37,077 bases of DNA. Origin: Actinomycetes bacterium (lineage in GTDB: Bacteria > Actinomycetota > Actinomycetes > S36-B12 > GCA-2699445). Both the position numbers and the translations under genes were made by a program. The DNA lies in contig JAHZKU010000299.1 of NCBI GenBank assembly GCA_022600255.1, positions 1 to 37,077 on the forward strand, given 5' to 3'. Shown piece by piece: positions 13,547 to 21,796 of this stretch; the stretch's first letter is position 1, and every line of letters starts with the position of its first letter. The notes under the pieces were generated by a model. The model saw only the letters and a program-made list of their open reading frames with translations. It had not been told where the DNA came from and made no database searches.

Positions 13547-15799
13547 ATGGCGCACCCAGACCCAGGCAGACCCACACCCCCGCAGCCAGGCCCAGCCGAT
13601 GTCAGCAGCGATGCTGCAGCGGAATCGCCAGCGCAACAGTCACAACGCCAAACCCTGGAGCAATTCCCCCGCGAGCGGGCCGCCACACAATCATTCCGCG
13701 CCGGTGCGCCCCGTGCGGTTCGTATTGCGCGCGATCATTCCCAGGCCCTCTTCTTGCGATCCGAAGCCAGCGACGACCCCGTACTAAATCTGTGGCGAGT
13801 CGACCTGACGCAGACCCGGGCGGACGACGCCCAAAGCCCAGAAACCGTAGTGGCACATGCCCGGACGCTGGCCACCGACAACATCGACAGGCTGCCAGCG
13901 GCGGAACGCGCTCGCCGAGAGCGCCTGCGAGAAGCCGGTCAAGGCATCACTGACTACTCCACGGACAATGACCAGACAAAGGTCTGTTTTGTGCTCTCGG
14001 GCAGCCTGTGGCTATTGGATCTGACAAACGGCACCTCTGCACTTCTCGTGGAAGCTGGGGTGACGTCGCCAACGATGGATCCGACGGGAACCTGGGTTGC
14101 TTTCAATCAAGACAGTGGCCTACACGTGATTGCGGCCGACACAGCCGCAGCACCGCAACGCCGAACACTGTGCAGTGAGCCCGCACCCGAGGTGACCTGG
14201 GGTCAGGCCGAATTCTTGGCCGCGGAAGAAATGGGCCGGTACCGCGGTTTCTGGTGGGCGCCAAGCGGCGACCGGCTTCTCGTGACTCGAGTCGACGAGT
14301 CGCCTGTCAGCCAGTGGGTTCTGGGCGATCCCGCCAATCCGGCGCAGTCGGTGCGCACAGTGCGGTATCCAGCAGCGGGGACCGCAAACGCAGTGGTGCA
14401 ACTTCACTTAGTTTCGTTGGATGGGTCCACCACTGCGGTGACCTGGGATGTCGATGAATACGAGTACCTAGCCTCGGTCAGCTGGTCGCGATGGGGGCCA
14501 CCACTGGTCTGTGTTCAGCCGAGGGATCAACGCTGTGTGGTGACGCTCAGCGTGGATCCAGAAACCGGTACCACCACTGAGCGATCGCGTCGCAGCGAGC
14601 CAGACTGGACTGATCTGATTCCCGGAGCACCGGTCTGGACTGCGAGCGGCATTGTCGATACCGACGTTGACGTAGCCACCGATACCAGAAGGCTTGTCAT
14701 TGGCGCTGACCGTGCGGCGCTGACACCGGCTGGCTTACAGATACGCGCCGTCGTGGCGGCCGACGCCCACGCCGTGACCGTGCTGGCCAGCGCGAACGCC
14801 ATCAGCCAAGGCTTCTACGCAGTGGCGCTACCTGACCCCACCGAAACCGCCGTCCAAACTGGGTCAGCTGTGCAGCCAATGTTACTGAGCGAGCCGGGGG
14901 GCTGGGCTGTTGGCGCAGGAACGGCCAGCGCCTTTGCTATCTCCCGCGCCGATCCAACAGCACCGAGAACGCGCACGACCGTAACCTCAAATGGCCACAC
15001 CATCGAAATTGCGAGTATGGCCGCAACGTCGGCCATTCGCCCCAGTCCCACCTTCTTTGCGGCCGGTGACGTCGGCCTAGACACAGCGGTTCTGTGGCCA
15101 ACCGACTACGACGGCCACCGGGAACTTCCAATCATCATGTCGCCATACGGCGGCCCCCACGCTCAGCGCGTGATTGACGCAGCTTCGGCCTACCTCACCG
15201 AGCAGTGGATGGCGGACCACGGTTTTTGTGTCATCGTGGCCGATGGCCCAGGAACGCCGCGAACGCCAGATTTCGAGCGCGCGGTGCACCGGGACTTGGT
15301 GACCGGTCCGTTGCACGGGCAGGTCGCGGCGCTGGAAGCGGCCCTGGCGCGCTATCCGGGGCAACTCGATGCCAAGCGGGTCGGAATCCGGGGTTGGTCG
15401 TTTGGTGGCTACCTAGCGGCGCTCGCCATCTTGGAGCGACCAGATGTCTTCCAGGCTGCTGTTGCGGGAGCGCCGGTCACCCAGTGGGCGCTCTACGACA
15501 CCCACTACACCGAGCGTTACCTTGGGACGCCACAGGATCATCCGGAGGCTTATGCCGCCAGTGACCTGACGCTGCACGCTGAGGCATTGTCGGGCCAACT
15601 ACTGATCGTGCATGGACTCAATGACGACAACGTCTTCGCAGCACATACGTTGCGGTTGTCCTCCGCCCTCTTGGCGGCGGGCAAGCCACACACGGTCCTG
15701 CCATTAACTGGCGTCAGTCATATGACACCGCAAGAGGTCGTTGCCCAGAACCTACTGCGCCTTGATCTGCAGTTTCTGCAACAGGCACTGCAACACTGA
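13547..15799 (+). CDS. Prolyl oligopeptidase family S9 protein, dipeptidyl peptidase IV-like
   Basis: 750 aa. The first 500 residues form a beta-propeller, and the C-terminal 250 an alpha/beta-hydrolase domain with catalytic triad Ser618 (GWSFGGY), Asp693 (HGLNDDNV) and His725 (GVSHMTP). The oxyanion-side motif PYGGPHAQ is present. Glu227-Glu228 in AAEEMGRYRG match the double-Glu motif by which DPP IV holds the substrate N-terminus, so Xaa-Pro/Ala dipeptide removal is likely. There is no signal peptide; the N-terminus is rich in Pro, Ala and Gln, so the protein is probably cytosolic. ATG 13547 is supported by the promoter and by the overlap that longer starts would make with mshB. It may process peptides imported by the transporter encoded at 18848-24469, but this is only a guess. 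Confidence 0.92.
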   Translation: MAHPDPGRPTPPQPGPADVSSDAAAESPAQQSQRQTLEQFPRERAATQSFRAGAPRAVRIARDHSQALFLRSEASDDPVLNLWRVDLTQTRADDAQSPETVVAHARTLATDNIDRLPAAERARRERLREAGQGITDYSTDNDQTKVCFVLSGSLWLLDLTNGTSALLVEAGVTSPTMDPTGTWVAFNQDSGLHVIAADTAAAPQRRTLCSEPAPEVTWGQAEFLAAEEMGRYRGFWWAPSGDRLLVTRVDESPVSQWVLGDPANPAQSVRTVRYPAAGTANAVVQLHLVSLDGSTTAVTWDVDEYEYLASVSWSRWGPPLVCVQPRDQRCVVTLSVDPETGTTTERSRRSEPDWTDLIPGAPVWTASGIVDTDVDVATDTRRLVIGADRAALTPAGLQIRAVVAADAHAVTVLASANAISQGFYAVALPDPTETAVQTGSAVQPMLLSEPGGWAVGAGTASAFAISRADPTAPRTRTTVTSNGHTIEIASMAATSAIRPSPTFFAAGDVGLDTAVLWPTDYDGHRELPIIMSPYGGPHAQRVIDAASAYLTEQWMADHGFCVIVADGPGTPRTPDFERAVHRDLVTGPLHGQVAALEAALARYPGQLDAKRVGIRGWSFGGYLAALAILERPDVFQAAVAGAPVTQWALYDTHYTERYLGTPQDHPEAYAASDLTLHAEALSGQLLIVHGLNDDNVFAAHTLRLSSALLAAGKPHTVLPLTGVSHMTPQEVVAQNLLRLDLQFLQQALQH

Positions 15800-15893
15800 C
15801 TCGATCCCTGTGCCCAGTCACTGTCCCTCACGGGGTCGGCACTGAGCTGGCTACCAGGCGGCAGCCTGGGCGATCCGTCCCTTGGGCAACTCT

Positions 15894-15918
15894 CCCGGCT
15901 GCACGGCAGCCAGCCGGG
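15894..15918. terminator. GC-rich hairpin downstream of the S9 peptidase, no U-tract
   Basis: CCCGGCTG (15894-15901) pairs with CAGCCGGG (15911-15918) around a 9-nt loop. No T-run follows, so it is only a possible transcript end. Confidence 0.3.
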
Positions 15919-16121
15919 TACCAACCAGATGCGAGGCCCCAACTGAGACCGGGAGCTCCTAGCGAATCCAGCCAGGTAGGTTGCGGACCCACTTCAAACC
16001 AACAGGGCTGGACCGGCGAGACATTAGGTGGCCTGGCGGCTGGGCCCGCCTGCCAGCTTCCGCGGATATCGGGGTGCTTCTTCCCCCGCGCTCCTGCGAC
16101 ACTGAAGTTAACCACCGTTGC

Positions 16122-16151
16122 TTGACGCTGGTCGCCAATCCCACGTAGAGG
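16122..16151 (+). promoter_or_regulatory. Possible promoter of the Ca2+/H+ antiporter gene
   Basis: TTGACG (16122-16127), an 18-bp spacer and TAGAGG (16146-16151) lie just upstream of ATG 16164. The -35 is good and the -10 poor (no final T). Confidence 0.35.
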
Positions 16152-16163
16152 GTCAAATAGAAC

Positions 16164-17339
16164 ATGAATTCGACCACGACGGACGTTGAGCAGACTCCCA
16201 GCCTGTTCCGCACCGACTGGCTCCTGGTGGTCGTGATTGGCATGGCTGTCGCGTTCACGTTTTGGGGCGGCGACTGGATGGCAGACCTTTCCGGCACCGG
16301 GAAACTGCTGTTCTTTTTTGCGGTTCTTTTCTTCACAATCCTGATCGCGGCCTTTGCTGTGGTCCGGCATGCCGATGCGTTGGCGGTTCGGTTGGGCGAG
16401 CCGCTGGGCACGCTGATCCTGACACTGTCGGTCATCACGATCGAAGTCATGATGATCTCCGCAGTGATGCTCACGGGCAAGAGCCAACCCACGGTGGCCC
16501 GGGACACGATGTTTGCCGTGGCGATGATCGTGTTGAACGGCTTGATTGGCGCAAGCCTGCTCCTAGGCGGGCTGAAACACCATGAGCAGAAGTTCAACCT
16601 GCGCAGCGCCAATGCCTATCTGGCCGTCATCGTGCCGCTGGCCATCCTTGGCCTCGTTTTGCCCTCTTTCACCACCACGACAGAGTCCGGAACGCTGAGT
16701 GTTGGGCAAGAAGCGGTGTTTGCGGTGCTATTCCTAGCGCTGTACGTGGTGTTCCTAGCGATTCAGACGGTGCGACACCGGGATCACTTTGTCGCCCCCG
16801 AAACAACAACCTTGCCCGTTGTCGGTGACCGGCCCCCGAAGATGAACCCCGAGGAACTCAGTGAACACGGCCACGCGGGCCAAGTGATTCGCAGTGTGCC
16901 TGTGCACGCTATCCTGCTGATCGCCTACATGGCACCGGTGGTTCTCCTGGCCAAAGAACTGGCTGTTCCGATCGACGCCGGCATCAACCAGTACGGTGCC
17001 CCGGTTGCTTTGGGCGGCTTTCTCGTGGCTCTGCTGATTCTGTCTCCGGAGGCCTTGAGCGGGCTGAAGGCCGCATCGGCCAACAAATTACAGCGGGCGG
17101 TAAACCTGTATCTCGGCTCGGTCGCGGCGACGATTGGCCTGACCATCCCGGCGGTTCTGGTGATTGGCGTCATCACGGGCCAAGAAGTGATCTTAGGACT
17201 CGACCCAGCCGAGGCCATTCTGTTGGCCACGACCTTGATCGTCACCCAACTGACGTTCGAGTCGCGCAAGACGAACGTGCTGCATGGGGCGGTCCATTTG
17301 GTGCTTTTTGCGATGTATCTCGTGTTGATCTTCGACTAG
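16164..17339 (+). CDS. ChaA-type Ca2+(Na+,K+)/H+ antiporter, CaCA superfamily
   Basis: 391 aa, about 11 membrane helices, integral in the cytoplasmic membrane. The first alpha repeat is GEPLGTLILTLSVITIEVMM (residues about 78-97) and the second LSPEALSGLKAASANKLQRA ... GSVAATIGLTIPAVL (about 292-335). Both carry the acidic residue in a helix expected for cation exchange, and both match the E. coli ChaA pattern. A hydrophilic loop rich in His, Glu and Pro (about 205-245) separates the halves. It should export Ca2+, and perhaps Na+ or K+, using the proton gradient. ATG 16164 is the first start; AGAGGG lies 11 nt upstream, which is a weak site. It is followed on the same strand by the 17445 gene after 105 bp. 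Confidence 0.9.
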   Translation: MNSTTTDVEQTPSLFRTDWLLVVVIGMAVAFTFWGGDWMADLSGTGKLLFFFAVLFFTILIAAFAVVRHADALAVRLGEPLGTLILTLSVITIEVMMISAVMLTGKSQPTVARDTMFAVAMIVLNGLIGASLLLGGLKHHEQKFNLRSANAYLAVIVPLAILGLVLPSFTTTTESGTLSVGQEAVFAVLFLALYVVFLAIQTVRHRDHFVAPETTTLPVVGDRPPKMNPEELSEHGHAGQVIRSVPVHAILLIAYMAPVVLLAKELAVPIDAGINQYGAPVALGGFLVALLILSPEALSGLKAASANKLQRAVNLYLGSVAATIGLTIPAVLVIGVITGQEVILGLDPAEAILLATTLIVTQLTFESRKTNVLHGAVHLVLFAMYLVLIFD

Positions 17340-17444
17340 CTTGGGCACATCATCAGGCAAGAGCGGCTCATCTTGCCAACCGATGCCTCGGCTGCTTGAC
17401 CGGGTTCCGGCTCCATCCGGCCCGACCAAAGAGAGGACGTATTC

Positions 17445-17945
17445 ATGGATTCGGTAGGGCTCAACCTGGCCACCAGTCACCGCGACGCGGGGACGATCAA
17501 TGAGATCAGTCACGCGCAAGCCCAGCAAACCGACACGTTGCAGGACATCGCCGAAACCGTGTTCGTCGAAATCAGCGCCGGCGCCGATGGCGGCGATGCA
17601 CGCGACCGGTTGGTGGGTTTTGCTATAGACGCACTGTTACCCAGCCTCGCGGCCGAATCTGCGACTTACCTGACCGCCGCCAGCCAAATCCCCCCACGGG
17701 GGGTCCTCGCCGACGCCATGCGGGCCGAACTCGACGCCATCGCACAACTCGTTGATGATCTGCTAGAGGCGCAGTATCCCGGCGAGATCACGGCCGCCAC
17801 GGGCGGGTTGTGGTCACTCTATCGTGCCTACTCTGAGCAACTCGCCCGCCACGTACTGCCAGCCCTCGCGGCAACCCCCGGCGTCTCACTGACCACCCTA
17901 TTCGCTGAGCAGCAATCCCTGGCGTCGGTGGCTGACGAATCCTAA
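17445..17945 (+). CDS. Hemerythrin-fold-like helical protein without the metal ligands
   Basis: 166 aa, all-helical, no signal peptide. Its helices resemble actinobacterial hemerythrin-domain proteins in spacing and in framework residues: LLPSLAAESATYLTAA, DAMRAELDAIAQLVDDL, and LYRAYSEQLARHVLPALAATPGVSL. In the intact proteins, as I remember them, the matching places read LLPHLAAEE, AEHR and VHLAKENDLLLPAL. Here the ligand positions are Ser67, Ser72, Leu96, Tyr and Leu, so a di-iron site seems impossible. It may be a structural or sensory derivative, or a distant paralogue; the family call is inference. ATG 17445 has AGAGGA 7 nt upstream. It lies between the antiporter and the CREST-family gene. 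Confidence 0.6.
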   Translation: MDSVGLNLATSHRDAGTINEISHAQAQQTDTLQDIAETVFVEISAGADGGDARDRLVGFAIDALLPSLAAESATYLTAASQIPPRGVLADAMRAELDAIAQLVDDLLEAQYPGEITAATGGLWSLYRAYSEQLARHVLPALAATPGVSLTTLFAEQQSLASVADES

Positions 17946-18153
17946 GCCCGCAGCAGGAAGGCGGGCCAGCAGTCCTGTGCCCAGCACGCGCACCGACCGT
18001 GCGAAGAGTATTACGTCATTGGGAGGACTCGTAGACCCGCTTTGCCGAGTAAGTCTGCGTCACAGTCGCGGCCTTGGGGGCGTTCGCGCAGGCGCGGACA
18101 GTCCGGCGTCGCTCGCCGATTGGCTTTGCGAGCCCTGCTTCTTCCGGCGGAGA

Positions 18154-18159
18154 TAATAT
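18154..18159 (+). promoter_or_regulatory. -10 element of a leaderless promoter (CREST-family gene)
   Basis: TAATAT, one base from the TATAAT consensus at two positions, lies 7 nt before ATG 18167. No Shine-Dalgarno lies between it and the start. Confidence 0.55.
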
Positions 18160-18166
18160 CGAAGCG

Positions 18167-18700
18167 ATGTACCCAACGCTCGGGGAGGCCGACTGCGAAC
18201 GAATCACGACTGGGTTGCTGGCACAGCCGATCAACGCCGCCTCCAGCCTGAGCTACCTGCTGGTGGCAACTGGCCTGCTGCTCTGGGGGGCGCGCACGCG
18301 ACGCTTGTCTGTTGGGCTCCTTTGGTACTCAGCCTTGTTGGCGCTTGTGGGGATCGGCAGCGTGGACTATCACGGCTTCGGATCGCCGATTGCACAATGG
18401 CTCCACGACATTCCCATTCTGGCGCTCCTGGCACTGGCAGTCCTGACTCCAATCGTGCGATGGCGGCGTGCAGAACCCGTCTGTCCCGGCGCTGGTGCCG
18501 GCTTGCTGACTCTGATCGGAGCGGGGTTCACCGTGGGTCTGGTGACGTTCGCTTTGGGAGGGACCGGGTCACCGTGGTGCCAACCCGATGATCTTGTGCA
18601 ATACCACGCGTTTTGGCACATGATCACCGCAGCGTCCTTGGGCGGTTGGGCTGTAGCCCTCTTCGGCGGCGCAGCGGAATCCGATCGCCGAGCGGATTGA
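18167..18700 (+). CDS. CREST-superfamily membrane hydrolase, alkaline ceramidase-like
   Basis: 177 aa with about five to six predicted membrane helices. GIGSVDYHGFGSPIAQWLHD gives Ser65, His69 and Asp81, and YHAFWHMITA gives His147 and His151. This is the Ser / His / Asp / HxxxH pattern of the CREST superfamily (alkaline ceramidases, PAQR receptors, Per1), in which the three His bind zinc. The spacing Ser-x3-His and His-x3-His is as in human ACER3 (S77, H81, D92, H217, H221 from memory). The N-terminal INAASSLSYLLVATGLLLW resembles the first helix of that family. An amide-lipid hydrolase is likely; the lipid is unknown. ATG 18167 was chosen because TAATAT lies 7 nt upstream; earlier in-frame starts give a basic, non-family N-terminus. 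Confidence 0.75.
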   Translation: MYPTLGEADCERITTGLLAQPINAASSLSYLLVATGLLLWGARTRRLSVGLLWYSALLALVGIGSVDYHGFGSPIAQWLHDIPILALLALAVLTPIVRWRRAEPVCPGAGAGLLTLIGAGFTVGLVTFALGGTGSPWCQPDDLVQYHAFWHMITAASLGGWAVALFGGAAESDRRAD

Positions 18701-18847
18701 AGCCCGTCGGCGGCCATCGGTAGCTCAGAGGGCCGCTGGCACCTGCCGTGACGACACCAGAGTCGCAGCCGTGCGCGTGCGCTGGGCCGGTGCTAGGTTT
18801 CTGCCTGGCACGCCCTGCGTGTGTCCAAACGGCCAATCATCCAAGGG

Positions 18848-19873
18848 CTACGGGGCAGGGTCCTGATCCGGGGCTGCGGCGCTATCCGATCCCGGGAAAT
18901 GGCAGGCGACTTCGTGGCCCGCACCGGTGTCGGATAGCTCCGGTCGCACAGCACCACACAGGTCCGTGGCTTTCCCACAGCGCGATCGAAAGCTACAGCC
19001 CTCTGGCGACGATGGATCATCCGGCACGACGGTCTGGGGCTGGCCGGGCTGCTGACTGCGGTCACGATCTCGGCTGGGTACAGCCGCCAGTAGTTGCAGC
19101 GTGTAGGGGTGCTGTGGCGACGCATAGATCGCAGCCGCTGGGCCGGCCTCCACGATCCGGCCCTGATACATAACGGCAATTCGATCGGCAATCTGCCGAA
19201 CGACCGCCAGGTCATGACTGACAAACACGTAGGACAGTTGGTGACTGTCTCGCAGGTCAAGCATCAGATTGATGATCTGGGCTTGAATAGAGACGTCCAA
19301 TGCCGACACTGGCTCGTCGGCGATGATGATGTTTGGGCGAAGCGCCAAGGCGCGGGCGATTCCGATTCGCTGCCGCTGCCCACCGGAAAACTCGTGCGGG
19401 TATCGATTGATGAGCTCGGGGTTCAGACCAACAGTAGCCATCAGTTCCGCCACCGCTTCGGTCCTGGATTTTCCAAGCGGCAATCGGTCGCGGTGAATCT
19501 GGAAGGGTTCCCCGATGATTGCTTTCAGCGTCATCCGAGGATTCAGCGATGTGTACGGGTCCTGCAGGATCAACTGGATGTTGCGTCGTTTGGCGCGCAG
19601 CTGCCCTGATGACAGTTGCGCCAAGTTGTCTCCGGCAACCTCAATCGATCCGCTCGTCGGTGTTTGCAGCCCTATCAGCAGTCGAGCCAACGTGGACTTT
19701 CCCGAGCCGCTCTCCCCCACAAGGGCCAAGGTCTCCCCACGCCGGAGTTGTAGGCTTACGCCAGCCACGGCTCGGACGGCCCCGATCTGCTTCCGCCGAA
19801 TGATTCCGCGAGTGAGGGGATACTCCAGGGATACCGCATCGGCCACCAGCACGACGTCGTTAACTTTCGCCAC
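18848..19873 (-). CDS. Oligo/dipeptide ABC transporter ATPase (DppF/OppF type)
   Basis: 341 aa ABC ATPase. Walker A GESGSGKST, Q-loop LILQDPYTSLNP, signature FSGGQRQRIGIARAL, Walker B IIIADEPVSALDV and the switch His in VSHDL are intact. The region EYPLTRGIIRRKQIGAVRAV at the N-terminus is typical of OppF/DppF, and the C-terminus has the oligopeptide-transport extension (PEGCSFRSRCGKATDLC). It energises import with the ATPase encoded just upstream. GTG 19873 overlaps the upstream gene by 14 nt and has AGGAGG 9 nt before; a TTG at 19894 is possible but has no site. Last gene of the five-gene operon. Confidence 0.93.
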   Translation of the reverse strand: MAKVNDVVLVADAVSLEYPLTRGIIRRKQIGAVRAVAGVSLQLRRGETLALVGESGSGKSTLARLLIGLQTPTSGSIEVAGDNLAQLSSGQLRAKRRNIQLILQDPYTSLNPRMTLKAIIGEPFQIHRDRLPLGKSRTEAVAELMATVGLNPELINRYPHEFSGGQRQRIGIARALALRPNIIIADEPVSALDVSIQAQIINLMLDLRDSHQLSYVFVSHDLAVVRQIADRIAVMYQGRIVEAGPAAAIYASPQHPYTLQLLAAVPSRDRDRSQQPGQPQTVVPDDPSSPEGCSFRSRCGKATDLCGAVRPELSDTGAGHEVACHFPGSDSAAAPDQDPAP

Positions 19874-20858
19874 CGGATAACACCTCCTGTGCAAACCAGC
19901 AACGCGCCTGTCGGTCCGACTTCACAAGGTCTAGGTCCGGCCCAGGATGCTGACTACAGCAACGCTGGGCAACTTCGCAGCGTGGGTGAAACGAACAACC
20001 TGGTATCGGCTCCAACGGGTTGGGCGGTCGACCGGGAATACTTGGCAACCGGTCCACCCGTTCGGTCATGCTGGGCACAGCACGCAGCAGTGCTGCTGTG
20101 TATGGGTGCGCTGGTTGGTCAAGGACGGCACGCGCGGATCCCTGCTCAACGACTTCTCCCGCGTACATGACTAGCATGCGTTGCGCCATTTCAGCCACAA
20201 CACCCAAGTCATGTGTGATCAGCAGTAAGCCCATATTGGTCTCGGTCTGGATCTGGGCCAGGAGTGCCAAGATCTGCGCCTGAACGGTGACATCCAGGGC
20301 CGTGGTGGGCTCATCCGCAATCAGGAGTTTGGGCTGCAACGCGATCATCATGGCAATCATGATCCGTTGCCGCATCCCCCCAGAGAACTGATGCGGATAA
20401 TCCGAATATCGTTGGCGAGCGCCCGGGATTTGCACGCGCTGCATCACTTCGATCGCAGCATTGCGTGCCTGCTCTCGACCCATATTCAAGTGGCCGCGAT
20501 ACATTTCGGCGATCTGCTCGCCGACGCTGAGCACCGGATTCAACGCCGAGAGAGCATCTTGGAAGATCATACCGATCTCTACCCCCCGCACGGCCCGGAG
20601 TTGCTTCTCAGGCAGTCCACTCAGCGCGCGCCCCTCCAAAAAAATCTGGCCGCGGCTAATCCGAGCCGGTGGTGAGTCCAAGATCCCCATCACGGCTTGG
20701 GCCGTGACACTTTTTCCGGAACCGGATTCACCCAGGATGGCCACGGTCTCACCCGGGTTCACCTGGAAAGAAACGCCATCCACAGCTCGCACCACCCCAT
20801 CGCGGGTGTGGAAATCAACGGCAAGATCGTGAACGGCCAGGAGTGGAGTTGCCGTCAT
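19860..20858 (-). CDS. Oligo/dipeptide ABC transporter ATPase (DppD/OppD type)
   Basis: 332 aa. Walker A GESGSGKSV, Q-loop MIFQDALSALNP, signature FSGGMRQRIMIAMMIAL, Walker B LLIADEPTTALDV and ITHDLGVV are intact; the C-terminal extension (IPGCSFHPRCEVAQRCC) is the usual oligopeptide-transporter ATPase tail. It works as one half of the ATPase pair. ATG 20858 overlaps the stop of the permease gene by one base (TGATG), so translation is probably coupled. The open frame extends upstream to 21014 inside the permease gene, but the first 50 residues from there do not match the family. Confidence 0.93.
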   Translation of the reverse strand: MTATPLLAVHDLAVDFHTRDGVVRAVDGVSFQVNPGETVAILGESGSGKSVTAQAVMGILDSPPARISRGQIFLEGRALSGLPEKQLRAVRGVEIGMIFQDALSALNPVLSVGEQIAEMYRGHLNMGREQARNAAIEVMQRVQIPGARQRYSDYPHQFSGGMRQRIMIAMMIALQPKLLIADEPTTALDVTVQAQILALLAQIQTETNMGLLLITHDLGVVAEMAQRMLVMYAGEVVEQGSARAVLDQPAHPYTAALLRAVPSMTERVDRLPSIPGRPPNPLEPIPGCSFHPRCEVAQRCCSQHPGPDLDLVKSDRQARCWFAQEVLSGGES

Positions 20859-21796
20859 CAGGCCCGCCGTGCCTTGGGATCTAACGCATCGCGCACAGCG
20901 TCCCCGAGCAGGATGAATGCTAGGACCGTCATACTCAAGAACGCTGCCGGAAATAGCAGTGTCCAGGGCGCCGCAAAGAACACGCTCTGGGCATCGGAAA
21001 TCATCGTGCCCCAACTGAATACCGGCGGCTGAATCCCCAAACCCAAGAACGAGAACGTCGCTTCGACGGCGATGAACGCCCCCAGACTGATGACAGCCAA
21101 CACGATGCTGGGACCAATCGCGTTAGGCAAAATGTGGCGGAACATAATTCGGCCATCGCTCGCGCCGAGCGCCCGCGCCGCCAACGTGTAGTCCTGGTTC
21201 TTGCCTTCGATCGTGGTCGAGCGTACCAACCGTGCTGCTGGCACCCAACCCAGCAACGTGAGCACTAGGACCACCCCCCAGATGCCCGGCAGCCGTACCG
21301 CGGTCAGGAGCACAATTCCCCCTAATATCAGCGGCAGGCCGTAGAACACATCCACGATGCGAGACAGCACAGCATCCACCCACCGCCCGAAGTACCCGGC
21401 CGTCAAGCCGATCACCACCCCGATCAGCGTGGTCGTCACTACCCCGATGACCCCAACGGTCACGCTTGGTCTGGCACCAAAGACCGTCAGGGCGAAGACG
21501 TCGCATCCCTGCTGATCTGTCCCGAACCAATGCTCAGCGCTCGGGGCCTGAAGCGAATCACTGAGTTGGCAACCCCCGGTGAGCGACGACGTCTTCTCAG
21601 CGTCGGCGACCAGCCCCGGGACGAGGACAAGCAGCAGCACTAGGGCGATGAGAATCGCGCTGATCCAGAACATGGGACTTCGGCGAAGTTCCAGCCAGGC
21701 ATCACCGAGCAGCCCGCGGCCAGTGACTGTTCCGGTACCGGTGCCGGTGCCGGTGCCGGTTAGGCTCAGCTCAGCGGCCGGGGTGGGGTCACTCAT
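20858..21796 (-). CDS. Oligo/dipeptide ABC transporter permease (DppC/OppC type)
   Basis: 312 aa. After a polar N-terminus come a first membrane helix (MFWISAILIALVLLLVLVP), a periplasmic part (HWFGTDQQGCDVFA, the typical FGTDxxGRDxxS region) and five more helices, with an EAA loop YTLAARALGASDGRIMFRHI that contacts the ATPase. The N-terminus contains a Thr-Gly dipeptide run (about residues 13-24) encoded by a 6-bp tandem repeat, absent from typical homologues. ATG 21796 overlaps the dppB-like stop by 8 nt (ATGAGTGA). Second permease of the pair. Confidence 0.93.
   Translation of the reverse strand: MSDPTPAAELSLTGTGTGTGTGTVTGRGLLGDAWLELRRSPMFWISAILIALVLLLVLVPGLVADAEKTSSLTGGCQLSDSLQAPSAEHWFGTDQQGCDVFALTVFGARPSVTVGVIGVVTTTLIGVVIGLTAGYFGRWVDAVLSRIVDVFYGLPLILGGIVLLTAVRLPGIWGVVLVLTLLGWVPAARLVRSTTIEGKNQDYTLAARALGASDGRIMFRHILPNAIGPSIVLAVISLGAFIAVEATFSFLGLGIQPPVFSWGTMISDAQSVFFAAPWTLLFPAAFLSMTVLAFILLGDAVRDALDPKARRA
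21732..21760 (-). repeat. 6-bp tandem repeat (CCGGTG) in the N-terminus of the permease gene
   Basis: CCGGTA is followed by three CCGGTG copies and CCGGT, coding on the minus strand for a Thr-Gly run. The unit is a multiple of three, so copy changes would lengthen or shorten the run without a frameshift. Confidence 0.9.

Larger units (their letters stand above)
15800..16163. other. Intergenic region between the S9 peptidase and the antiporter
   Basis: No gene is supported in these 364 bp; open frames on the minus strand are shadows. It contains a GC-rich hairpin at 15894-15918 and a TTGACG box just before the antiporter. Confidence 0.6.

Noticed and set aside
18016..18234. Minus-strand open frame over the CREST-gene promoter
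   Set aside because: It overlaps the CREST N-terminus and promoter, has no ribosome site and no recognisable domain.
18701..18790. tRNA-like D-arm string GGTAGCTCAG at about 18719-18728
   Set aside because: No matching D-stem 3' half, no anticodon stem and no T-loop GGTTCRA motif follow; the acceptor ends do not pair.
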